Below, one piece after another: positions 1 to 5,731 of a DNA stretch of 5,731 nt. The notes under the pieces were generated by a model. That model was not told the DNA's origin. It saw nothing but the letters and a program-made list of their open reading frames with translations, and did no database searches. Position 1 is the stretch's first letter; each line of letters begins with the position of its first letter. The position numbers were made by a program, and so were the translations under genes. Origin of the DNA: Acidobacteriota bacterium (GTDB taxonomy: Bacteria > Acidobacteriota > Vicinamibacteria > Vicinamibacterales > SCN-69-37); NCBI GenBank assembly GCA_024653875.1, contig JANLHE010000574.1:1-5731 (forward strand). The letters run 5' to 3'.

Positions 1-1588
1 GTTGGGCTGCCCGTTCGCCAATCATCACGCAGGCGGCGTGGGTCTGGGCGTTCACCACCGTCGGCATGATGGAGGCGTCCGCCACGCGCAGGCCGTCGAT
101 GCCACGCACGCGGAGTTGGGGATCGACGACGGCGTCGGCGCGGCGGCCCATGCGGCAGGTGCCTCCGGGGTGATAGATCGTCGCTGCCACACGCCGAATG
201 AACGCGCGAATCTGCTCGGGTGTGGTTTCAGTATCGAGGGGATCGGCGGCTGCGCCGCGGAGTCGATCGTAGGCGCGGCAATGGGCGATGGCCCGTGCCA
301 GGCGCACGCCTTCCACGGCGGCGTCCATGTCGCGCGCGTCGGTAAAGTACCCGGCACGGATCACGGGCGCCGCCGACAGATCGGCCGATCGCAGCGTGAT
401 CGACCCGCGGCTGTGAGGACGACTCACCGTGACGGAGAGCGCGATCGCGGTGTCAGGCGCACTCAATCCGCGCCCGACATAAAACTGGAGGTCAGGCGCG
501 CCGGGATTCACGCCGCGGACCGAGTGTGTCAGCAGGCCTGCCGACACCGATGAGCCGGGCAACGTTGTCTGTCCCGCCCACCGGAATCCAATCCGCGGGT
601 GGTCGTGCAGATTCGCACCGACACCGGGCAAATCCAGAATCAGCGGAATTCCATGACTCCGTAGATGGTCCGCGGGGCCAATCCCGGAGAGCATCAGGAT
701 CTTCGGCGTGTCGATCGCACCGGCCGAGACGATGACCTCTCGCTCGACGCGGACGCGTTCCACCACTGCTGTCACGCCCGGTGTGGCGCGGCCGCGCACG
801 TACTCGACGCCAGTCACCCGCGTCCCCGTGAACAGCAGTCGCTTCACCTGCGAAAACGGTCGCACCACCAGGTTTGGACGGCCAAGAATCGGCGTCAGGA
901 ATCCGCTGGCCGCAGAATCTCGCCGGCCATTCTTCAGGTTCTTCTGATAGAACCCCGCGCCGTTCTCCTGCGTCGCGCCGTTGAAATCCCACTGCGGGTC
1001 GGCGGCAAAACCTAGTTCCCTGGCGGCTTCAAGAAACGCGAGGTGGCCGGCATGCGGGTCCGTCGTGTCCGCCACCGCCATCGGCCCGCCCACGCCGTGA
1101 TACGGCGAAGGACCGCGCGTGTTGTCTTCCGACATCCGGAAGTACGGCAGCACGGACTGGTAGGACCAGTCCGCGCCAGCCTCCCGCGCCCATCCATCGA
1201 AGTCGAGCTGATGCCCCCGCGCATACGCGGCCGCGCTAATCACGCTCGATCCGCCGTACGTCTTTCCGCGGGGCCACGGGACCGATCGGCCGCCGAGGCC
1301 AGGCTCGGGTTCGGTCGTGTACTTCCAGTCCAGGTCCGTCCCGATGAGGGATGTCCACTGCCCGATCACCGGCACCAGCGGATGATTGTCAGGGCCACCG
1401 GCCTCGAGCAACAACACTCGCACCTGCGGGTTGGCCGTCAGTCGATTGACCACCACGCACCCGCTCGACCCGGCGCCAATCACGACGTAGTCAAACGCGT
1501 CGTCGGCAGTAGTCGTCCGGGGCAGCAGCGCGGTTGCGCCGGCCAGCATCAGGGAGTCACGGAGGAAACGGCGCCGGGACGTGGACAT
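1..1588 (-). CDS. Tat-exported GMC-family FAD oxidoreductase (choline/alcohol dehydrogenase-like), 3' end cut by window edge
   Basis: Reading the minus strand from ATG at 1588 gives 529 uninterrupted codons to the left edge. GMC enzymes bind FAD and oxidise alcohol groups; the substrate here is unknown. Residues 4-10 (SRRRFLR) followed by a hydrophobic stretch to about 22 form a twin-arginine signal, so the enzyme should be exported folded with FAD. The FAD-binding Rossmann motif VVIGAGSSG is at 35-43, with LLLEAGG at 59-65. The second GMC signature is intact (SAGAIDTPKILMLSGIG, 288-304). GVGANLHDHP is at 322-331. The C-terminal domain carries YHPGGTCRMG with H473, then VDPQLRVRGIDGLRVADASIMPT. 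H517 sits where choline oxidase has its catalytic Asn, giving a His-His pair. The first GMC signature (about 108-125) is degenerate: Tyr111 and Ser118 replace the usual aliphatic residue and Asn. The family usually runs 530-560 residues, so only a few codons are missing. It starts 14 bases after the preceding stop, without a strong ribosome-binding site. Family is secure; substrate is not. Confidence 0.93.
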   Translation of the reverse strand, partial: MSTSRRRFLRDSLMLAGATALLPRTTTADDAFDYVVIGAGSSGCVVVNRLTANPQVRVLLLEAGGPDNHPLVPVIGQWTSLIGTDLDWKYTTEPEPGLGGRSVPWPRGKTYGGSSVISAAAYARGHQLDFDGWAREAGADWSYQSVLPYFRMSEDNTRGPSPYHGVGGPMAVADTTDPHAGHLAFLEAARELGFAADPQWDFNGATQENGAGFYQKNLKNGRRDSAASGFLTPILGRPNLVVRPFSQVKRLLFTGTRVTGVEYVRGRATPGVTAVVERVRVEREVIVSAGAIDTPKILMLSGIGPADHLRSHGIPLILDLPGVGANLHDHPRIGFRWAGQTTLPGSSVSAGLLTHSVRGVNPGAPDLQFYVGRGLSAPDTAIALSVTVSRPHSRGSITLRSADLSAAPVIRAGYFTDARDMDAAVEGVRLARAIAHCRAYDRLRGAAADPLDTETTPEQIRAFIRRVAATIYHPGGTCRMGRRADAVVDPQLRVRGIDGLRVADASIMPTVVNAQTHAACVMIGERAAQ

Positions 1589-1602
1589 GGTTCCCGAAGA
1601 TA

Positions 1603-2868
1603 TCAGAGGGCGGCAGGTCCACGCGCGGTCTTGCTGGTCCACCACAAGACGCCGGCGGCGACAAAGAGCACGAGCGCCGATCGCCCGATGCTGTTCTCCT
1701 GACCGGTGAAGTGCATCACGACCAGCGCGATCATCGCGGATACCCCGACCAGGAACAGACCCCGGTTCCGGGTGGCCACGCCTTCGCGCACGGCGCTGAC
1801 GGTGAGGACCACCAGCGCCACGCTGATCAGGGCGGTCCACGTCCATGCCCACCAGAGCGGCGCCCGCGTCTGGCCGGACGCCACGAACGTGGAGACCATC
1901 CAGATGACGGCCAGGACGCCAAACGCCAGCGGGCGCCACCGCGCGGATCGCTGCGCGGCCGACGGCCAGAGCGCCACGAAGATCAGCGCTCCCAGCAGCG
2001 CCAACGCGGGCCAGACCGCGGACGGGTCGCCGACCATCAGCGGCAAGGCGGCGCGATGTAGAGCGGCCATCCCAAGAAAGACCAATCCCACCGCGACCAG
2101 TGCCAGCGCCGGCGTGGCCCTGGCAAACGCGGGTCGCCGATCCGCCGGTTGATGCGCCCAGACGTCCAGCGCGGCGCCAGCGGCCAGCAGCATGGCGCCT
2201 GGGACCATCGATTCTTTCCAGGTGTCGATGCCAATCAGCGGCACCCAGACGCCAAACGCCACCGTCGCGGCGCCTGCGGCCCAGGTCTGTGAGCGTCGCT
2301 CCAGCGCCACGGCCAGGAACGGAAACACGAACATGAACGCCCAGGGTGCGGGTGGCCGCCCCGTGTCCGTGAGCGCCCAGAACAACAGGACGCCGGCGCC
2401 CAGCGCCGTGGTCACGGGCGAGGCGGCCACGAGCGCGGTCACCGCGATCGCCAGCGCCCAGAACAACAGCGGCAGCGTGTTGGCCGGCGACACGTGCATC
2501 AGTTCGGTGATGGCCACCGTGACGGCGCCGGCGGCCAGCGCTCCGCCAAAGGCCAACCACTCAGCCTGGCCGCGCGCACCCCGGCGCGACGCGCGCCACG
2601 CCGCGCCATACAGGGCCAGCGCGACAAGCGATGTGCCCGCCACCTTGAGGCCGACAGGAATGTCGGCCCAGTTCCACGTCACCAGCAGAATCAGCCCGAA
2701 GCCCGCCACCAGCCACGCCAGCCACACGAGCGTGCGCGCGGTGAGTTGGTCGTCTTTCTCAGGCGTGTCGGGATACCGGTCCAGGATGGACCGCCGTTGC
2801 TCCGGCGTGATGAGACCGTCGGTTTCCCACTGTTCACTCTCGCGTGTCAGCCACTCCGGTCGCCTCAT
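1603..2868 (-). CDS. DUF2157-type polytopic inner-membrane protein
   Basis: This 421-residue protein opens with a soluble N-terminal segment (about 1-45) of the form LTRESEQWETDGLITPEQRRSIL. That pattern, a short helix containing W, G-L-I and EQ, is typical of the DUF2157 domain. The rest is a series of about 12 hydrophobic segments rich in Ala, Leu, Val and Trp, separated by short loops: for example 47-65, 74-92, 104-122, 132-148, 154-167, 175-189, 253-270, 284-300, 313-330, 339-357, 368-386 and 397-410. Many members of this family have a similar layout, and their function is unknown. I see no catalytic motif. The ATG at 2868 is the first in-frame ATG after the permease stop; no clear Shine-Dalgarno precedes it. 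The gene lies 37 bases downstream of the metal permease and 14 bases upstream of the oxidoreductase, so co-transcription is likely. The family call rests on the N-terminal pattern plus topology, without a profile search. Confidence 0.85.
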   Translation of the reverse strand: MRRPEWLTRESEQWETDGLITPEQRRSILDRYPDTPEKDDQLTARTLVWLAWLVAGFGLILLVTWNWADIPVGLKVAGTSLVALALYGAAWRASRRGARGQAEWLAFGGALAAGAVTVAITELMHVSPANTLPLLFWALAIAVTALVAASPVTTALGAGVLLFWALTDTGRPPAPWAFMFVFPFLAVALERRSQTWAAGAATVAFGVWVPLIGIDTWKESMVPGAMLLAAGAALDVWAHQPADRRPAFARATPALALVAVGLVFLGMAALHRAALPLMVGDPSAVWPALALLGALIFVALWPSAAQRSARWRPLAFGVLAVIWMVSTFVASGQTRAPLWWAWTWTALISVALVVLTVSAVREGVATRNRGLFLVGVSAMIALVVMHFTGQENSIGRSALVLFVAAGVLWWTSKTARGPAAL

Positions 2869-2905
2869 GGCGACAGCGTAGCACCAACGCGCCGGCAGGT
2901 CGCGG

Positions 2906-3736
2906 CTATCGCGATCGGGCCACCAATGGCCGGACCAGCGCCATCAGGACCAGCATGCCGCCGAACGTACACACGATCGTGGCGCCGGTCGGCAGGTCGA
3001 ACAGGACGGAGAAGTACATGCCCAGCATCGACACAACGCCGCCCATGATCCAGCCGATGGCCAGCCGCGGCCCAATCCGTTTCGCCCACAACATGGCGCC
3101 CACGGATGGCACGATGAGATAGCAGAAAACCAGAAGGACGCCGGCAATCGCCACCGATCGCGTAACGACAATGCCAAACGACGCGTAGAACAGGAAGTCC
3201 CAGAACCGCACGGAGACGCCGCGCGCCGCCGCACCTTTCGCATCCAGTGAAATGTCAAGAAAACGCTTGCGATAGATGTAGTGGAACGCGCCGATCACCG
3301 CGTAGATCGCGGCCGTGATCCAGACCTCCGTCCACTGCACCGACAGGATGTTCCCCACCAGCATGTCGCGCAGGTGCTCGCTCTCGCCCGTGGACTGGCT
3401 CATGACGAGGATGACGGCCGCCGACGCGACGGCGTACGAGATGCCGATGATGGCTTCCTGGGGGATGTCGGCCTCCTGCCCTTTGATGAGCGCAAAGACC
3501 AGCGCGCCAATCAGCGTGAACCCGAGGCTCAGCCAGTAAATCGACGGGTCATGGGGCTCAAGACCGATGAACACGCCGATGGCGGCACCCAACGACGCAA
3601 TCTGCGCGAGGGACAGGTCCACGAAGATCACCCCGCGTTCCACCACGTGTAACCCGAGGTACGCATGAATGCCCGCAATGATTAAACTGGCGACGATCGG
3701 TGCGGCGAGGAACTCCAGGATGGTCAGGGTGTCCAT
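2906..3736 (-). CDS. znuB: Metal ABC transporter permease, ZnuB/TroC (ABC-3) family
   Basis: This 276-residue integral membrane protein forms the channel of a zinc or manganese ABC importer. Family landmarks are visible in order: GLHVVERGVIFVDLSLAQIASLG (28-50, the conserved N-terminal block, read as separate short motifs); IPQEAIIGISYA (91-102), the cytoplasmic loop region expected to contact the ATPase; VLLVFCYLIVPSVGA (200-214); and DLPTGATIV (247-255) near the C-terminus. Hydrophobic spans lie at about 8-28, 43-58, 66-85, 96-113, 136-154, 183-208, 225-245 and 250-269, which fits the eight or so helices of the family. Length is normal. The ATG at 3736 lies 3 bases after the stop of the binding-protein gene, and its ribosome-binding site is inside that gene's last codons, so translation is probably coupled. 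The symbol reflects the family; sequence alone does not distinguish zinc from manganese. No ATPase gene is adjacent. Confidence 0.95.
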   Translation of the reverse strand: MDTLTILEFLAAPIVASLIIAGIHAYLGLHVVERGVIFVDLSLAQIASLGAAIGVFIGLEPHDPSIYWLSLGFTLIGALVFALIKGQEADIPQEAIIGISYAVASAAVILVMSQSTGESEHLRDMLVGNILSVQWTEVWITAAIYAVIGAFHYIYRKRFLDISLDAKGAAARGVSVRFWDFLFYASFGIVVTRSVAIAGVLLVFCYLIVPSVGAMLWAKRIGPRLAIGWIMGGVVSMLGMYFSVLFDLPTGATIVCTFGGMLVLMALVRPLVARSR

Positions 3737-3739
3737 GTC

Positions 3740-4693
3740 CTACTTCCCCGTTGTCTTCCGGAGCGCGTCCACAAGCGTGCGGACGTTGTAGTCGAACAGG
3801 GTGATGTAGGTCTCCGCGCCCGGTGCGCCGCCGGCCGACGGCGCCAGTTCCACCACCATGCCGCCCACTTGATTGGCAATGGCCTGCGGCGTCTTCTTGT
3901 CGAAGTACGGCTCGACGACGATGATTTTCACGCCCTGGCGTTTCATCTCGCCGATTAGATCAATCGTGTGCGCGGGCGACGGGGGAATGCCGGGCTTGGG
4001 CTCGACGTACCCCATGACCTCCAGCTTGAATCGCTCCATGAAGTTGGGCCAGGACCGGTGGTAGGTCACCAGTTTGATGCCGCCGTACGGCGCCATCGCG
4101 GCATCCCAACGCGCTTCGGCCGCCGCAAGGCGTTTGTCGAAGTCGGCGTAGCGCTGGTCGAAGTAGCCCCGGTCGGCCGGATGCAGCTGGCTGAGTCGAT
4201 CGCGAATGGCCTGCGCGATCCGGCGGCCATTGCCCGGGTCCAGCCAGTAGTGCGGATTGCCCTGGGGATGCACGTCTCCCATCGCGCGGGTCAGTTGTCC
4301 CGTGGGGATCTCCAGAATCTTCACATTCATCGACGCATCGAGATAGCCGGCGGCTCCGGGTTGCACTCTGCTATTTCGTCCGCTCGTCAGCAGCGACGGC
4401 AGCCAGCCCAATTCCAGATCCCGTCCCACCAGGATCAGCAACTCCGCGCGGTTGACCGCAAGGAGGAAGCTGGGTTTGGGATCGACGAAGTGGGGATCCT
4501 GGTAACCCTTGGCGATGGCGGCGACCGTGATCTTGTCGCCGCCGACTTCGCGGGCGATGGACGCCAGGTCTTCGGTGGTGGTGACGACACGCAGTTGCGC
4601 GAATGAGGCCGAAGCGGCAAGTAACAAGACCGCAATCGCCATGAGCGCGGATCGCAGCCAACGGGCGGCGCCGCAAAAAGGTGTGGGCATCAT
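3740..4693 (-). CDS. znuA: Metal ABC transporter substrate-binding protein, ZnuA/TroA (cluster A-I) family
   Basis: This 317-residue periplasmic protein should capture Zn2+ or Mn2+ and deliver it to the downstream permease. The signal peptide is residues 1-32: Arg at 11 and 14, a hydrophobic core (about 16-29), then a likely cut after SFA before Q33. Three His ligands of the family are recognisable: H68 in QDPHFVDPKPS, H148 in NPHYWLDP and H212 in TYHRSWPNF. The fourth ligand is not clear. An extra His (H142) lies in GDVHPQGNPH, but the long His-rich loop of classical ZnuA proteins is absent. KPGIPPSPAHT (233-243) and IIVVEPYFDKKTP (257-269) are further family blocks. The frame stays open upstream to 4975, but that extension overlaps the barrel gene and has no signal peptide. 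ATG 4693 is chosen because AGGGAG lies 6 bases upstream and the signal peptide follows directly; ATG 4690 is also possible. Metal specificity is unresolved. Confidence 0.93.
   Translation of the reverse strand: MMPTPFCGAARWLRSALMAIAVLLLAASASFAQLRVVTTTEDLASIAREVGGDKITVAAIAKGYQDPHFVDPKPSFLLAVNRAELLILVGRDLELGWLPSLLTSGRNSRVQPGAAGYLDASMNVKILEIPTGQLTRAMGDVHPQGNPHYWLDPGNGRRIAQAIRDRLSQLHPADRGYFDQRYADFDKRLAAAEARWDAAMAPYGGIKLVTYHRSWPNFMERFKLEVMGYVEPKPGIPPSPAHTIDLIGEMKRQGVKIIVVEPYFDKKTPQAIANQVGGMVVELAPSAGGAPGAETYITLFDYNVRTLVDALRKTTGK
3743..3749 (-). promoter_or_regulatory. Shine-Dalgarno of the permease gene, inside the end of the binding-protein gene
   Basis: On the minus strand this reads GGGGAAG and covers the last codons of the binding-protein gene. 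The stop TAG follows at once, and the permease ATG is 6 bases from the end of the motif. This arrangement supports translational coupling, which would keep the two transporter subunits in proportion. Confidence 0.7.
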
Positions 4694-4699
4694 GATGGT

Positions 4700-4705
4700 C
4701 TCCCT
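4700..4705 (-). promoter_or_regulatory. Shine-Dalgarno of the metal-binding protein gene
   Basis: On the minus strand this reads AGGGAG, 6 bases before the ATG at 4693. It decides the start: the frame is open for nearly 300 bases further upstream, but this site together with the signal peptide that follows argues for 4693. It lies in the 25-base gap after the barrel gene, which leaves no room for a separate conventional promoter there. Confidence 0.75.
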
Positions 4706-4718
4706 GAAGATCACTGTC

Positions 4719-5731
4719 TTAGAACACATGCGCGCCGTGGGCGCCGATGGAGAAGCTGAGTTGGAAGAGCACTTCGTTGCCGCGATGCCCTTCGGCGTAC
4801 TTGATGTGCCGGAACTGGCCGCGGATAAGGCTGAACTCCGTCGGCCAGAAGGTGAGGAAAAACGAACCGCCGGTGTCGGTCGCATCGGCTTCCAGCGTGC
4901 GTCCCGACCGATCCACCCGCGCGCCCACATACCACCGCCGCGCGAATTGATACTCACCAAGGCCGTAGAACCCAAACGCGCTGGCGTGTAAGGCGCCCGG
5001 CAGCTCCTGACGGCTCCAGATAAGCTCGGTGCGCAGATTCAGGCGGCGGTAGATCGCCCGGCGCAGCGGCCGGTACCGGAACGTGACATCCACGCCGACA
5101 AGGCGCTTGTCGAGGTCGGTGCCGACATCGGTCGGTCCCCGCGTAATCGACGCGCCCACATCGAGATTGGAGGCTTCCGTGAGATCCCGATAGGCCCGAA
5201 GGCGGCCGCCATAGTTCAGCCGCGATCGTTCGGAGGTCTGGAACACCGCGGAGTTGCCCTGATAGACCTCGGCGGTCGCTTCAAGGAAGATCGCCGGCAT
5301 CTGAATCAGATGCGACAGCGAGAGGCCGGAATCCGACACGCCTTCTTCGCCCCCGACCAGGTTCTCGGTCACGAGCGGGCGGTCGGTGTACGGAACGGCG
5401 TGCGTGTGCAGGGTGTTCACCTTGCCGAACTGCGCGCGCATCTTGCCCACCTTGAGCAGCAGATTGCCCGGCAGCGCCGTGAACGTCGCATAGCCCTCTT
5501 CAAGCTCGGCGCCCTCAGGACTCACCCCGATGTAGAAATTGGCTGTCGCGTACGCGTCGATCACCGCCTGAAACGCGACTTCGGCTTCAGTCAGCGACAG
5601 CGAGGGCGCGGCATTGCCTGGGTTCTTCCCTGTCACCGCAAGGAAGTTTCCGATCACCGAGATATCGGGGTTGAAGACCTTGGATGAACCAGCGGGCGCT
5701 GCCTGCGGCGCGGGCGGCGCAGGAGCTGGCG
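4719..5731 (-). CDS. Outer-membrane beta-barrel protein linked to metal uptake, 5' end cut by window edge
   Basis: The 336 visible codons run from the right edge to TAA at 4719-4721. The frame stays open through the edge, so the internal GTG at 5657 is not the real start and the signal peptide lies outside the window. The visible N-terminus is a Pro/Ala-rich segment (about 1-15), then KVFNPDISVIGNFLAV (17-32). That motif is typical, from memory, of barrel proteins encoded beside zinc ABC transporters. After it comes a series of amphipathic, alternating segments with many aromatic residues and turns (for example ANFYIGVS, NLLLKVGKMRAQFGKVN, NYGGRLRAY, RRWYVGARVD, GSFFLTFWP), as expected for a barrel of porin type. 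The C-terminus FQLSFSIGAHGAHVF ends in Phe, the usual recognition signal for outer-membrane assembly, and carries an H-G-A-H motif that could bind metal. The next gene, the metal-binding protein, begins 25 bases downstream. The role as a metal entry pore is inferred from position and motifs; no TonB-dependent plug domain is visible in this part. Confidence 0.85.
   Translation of the reverse strand, partial: PAPAPPAPQAAPAGSSKVFNPDISVIGNFLAVTGKNPGNAAPSLSLTEAEVAFQAVIDAYATANFYIGVSPEGAELEEGYATFTALPGNLLLKVGKMRAQFGKVNTLHTHAVPYTDRPLVTENLVGGEEGVSDSGLSLSHLIQMPAIFLEATAEVYQGNSAVFQTSERSRLNYGGRLRAYRDLTEASNLDVGASITRGPTDVGTDLDKRLVGVDVTFRYRPLRRAIYRRLNLRTELIWSRQELPGALHASAFGFYGLGEYQFARRWYVGARVDRSGRTLEADATDTGGSFFLTFWPTEFSLIRGQFRHIKYAEGHRGNEVLFQLSFSIGAHGAHVF

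Noticed and set aside
441..448. GCGATCGC octamer palindrome, also at 2444-2451
   Set aside because: Only two copies, both inside coding sequence of a high-GC genome, so chance is enough to explain them.
492..992. Minus-strand open frame of 166 codons inside the GMC gene
   Set aside because: It is out of frame with the GMC protein, which reads through continuously with recognisable motifs; there is no frameshift.
1043..1702. Plus-strand open frame of 219 codons
   Set aside because: It runs antisense to the 5' part of the GMC gene and the end of the DUF2157 gene. Its Arg/His/Pro-rich translation shows no domain, while the minus-strand frame has full GMC motifs.
2192..2881. Plus-strand open frame of 229 codons
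   Set aside because: It is antisense to the DUF2157 gene, with a low-complexity Ala/Ser/Thr/Pro translation typical of shadow frames in high-GC DNA.
2869..2905. Possible small hairpin (GCGT/ACGC, 7-base loop) between permease and DUF2157 gene
   Set aside because: A 4-base-pair stem without a T-tract is too weak to call a terminator or attenuator.
4694..4975. N-terminal extension of the metal-binding protein from an ATG at 4975
   Set aside because: It overlaps the barrel gene in another frame, shows no family similarity, and would bury the signal peptide inside the protein.
5655..5657. GTG as start codon of the barrel protein
   Set aside because: The frame stays open to the window edge and the conserved FNPDIS motif lies upstream of it; GTG here is an internal Val codon.

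Overview
The window is high-GC bacterial DNA in which every supported gene lies on the minus strand. The five genes are packed head to tail with gaps of 3 to 37 bases, so they look like one operon read from right to left. The envelope architecture (outer-membrane barrel, periplasmic binding protein, Tat-exported oxidoreductase) shows a Gram-negative (diderm) organism. High GC and the gene styles would fit an Acidobacteriota-like or other environmental diderm lineage. That placement is inference, because there is no rRNA or other phylogenetic marker here.

In transcription order: (1) 5731-4719 is the 3' part of a gene for an outer-membrane beta-barrel protein, cut by the right edge. (2) 4693-3740 encodes a Sec-exported ZnuA/TroA-type metal-binding protein. 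(3) 3736-2906 encodes a ZnuB/TroC-type inner-membrane metal permease, starting 3 bases after gene 2 stops. (4) 2868-1603 encodes a polytopic DUF2157-type membrane protein of unknown function. (5) 1588-1 encodes a Tat-exported GMC-family FAD oxidoreductase, cut by the left edge very near its natural C-terminus.

Genes 1-3 form a coherent metal (zinc or manganese) import route: outer-membrane barrel, periplasmic capture protein, inner-membrane channel. The ATPase such a transporter needs is not in the window, and there is no room for it between the binding protein and the permease. It may lie beyond the right edge or elsewhere in the genome. Genes 4 and 5 follow at short distance but have no obvious metal role, so their connection may be only co-transcription.

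Coding density is close to complete. No stretch over 300 bases lacks a gene. I saw no tRNA, rRNA, CRISPR array, insertion sequence, convincing promoter or terminator. The long open frames on the plus strand are antisense shadows of the high-GC genes. This is mostly an ordinary metal-transport operon; the points worth a second look are the missing ATPase, the barrel partner with its His-containing C-terminus, and the altered GMC signature.
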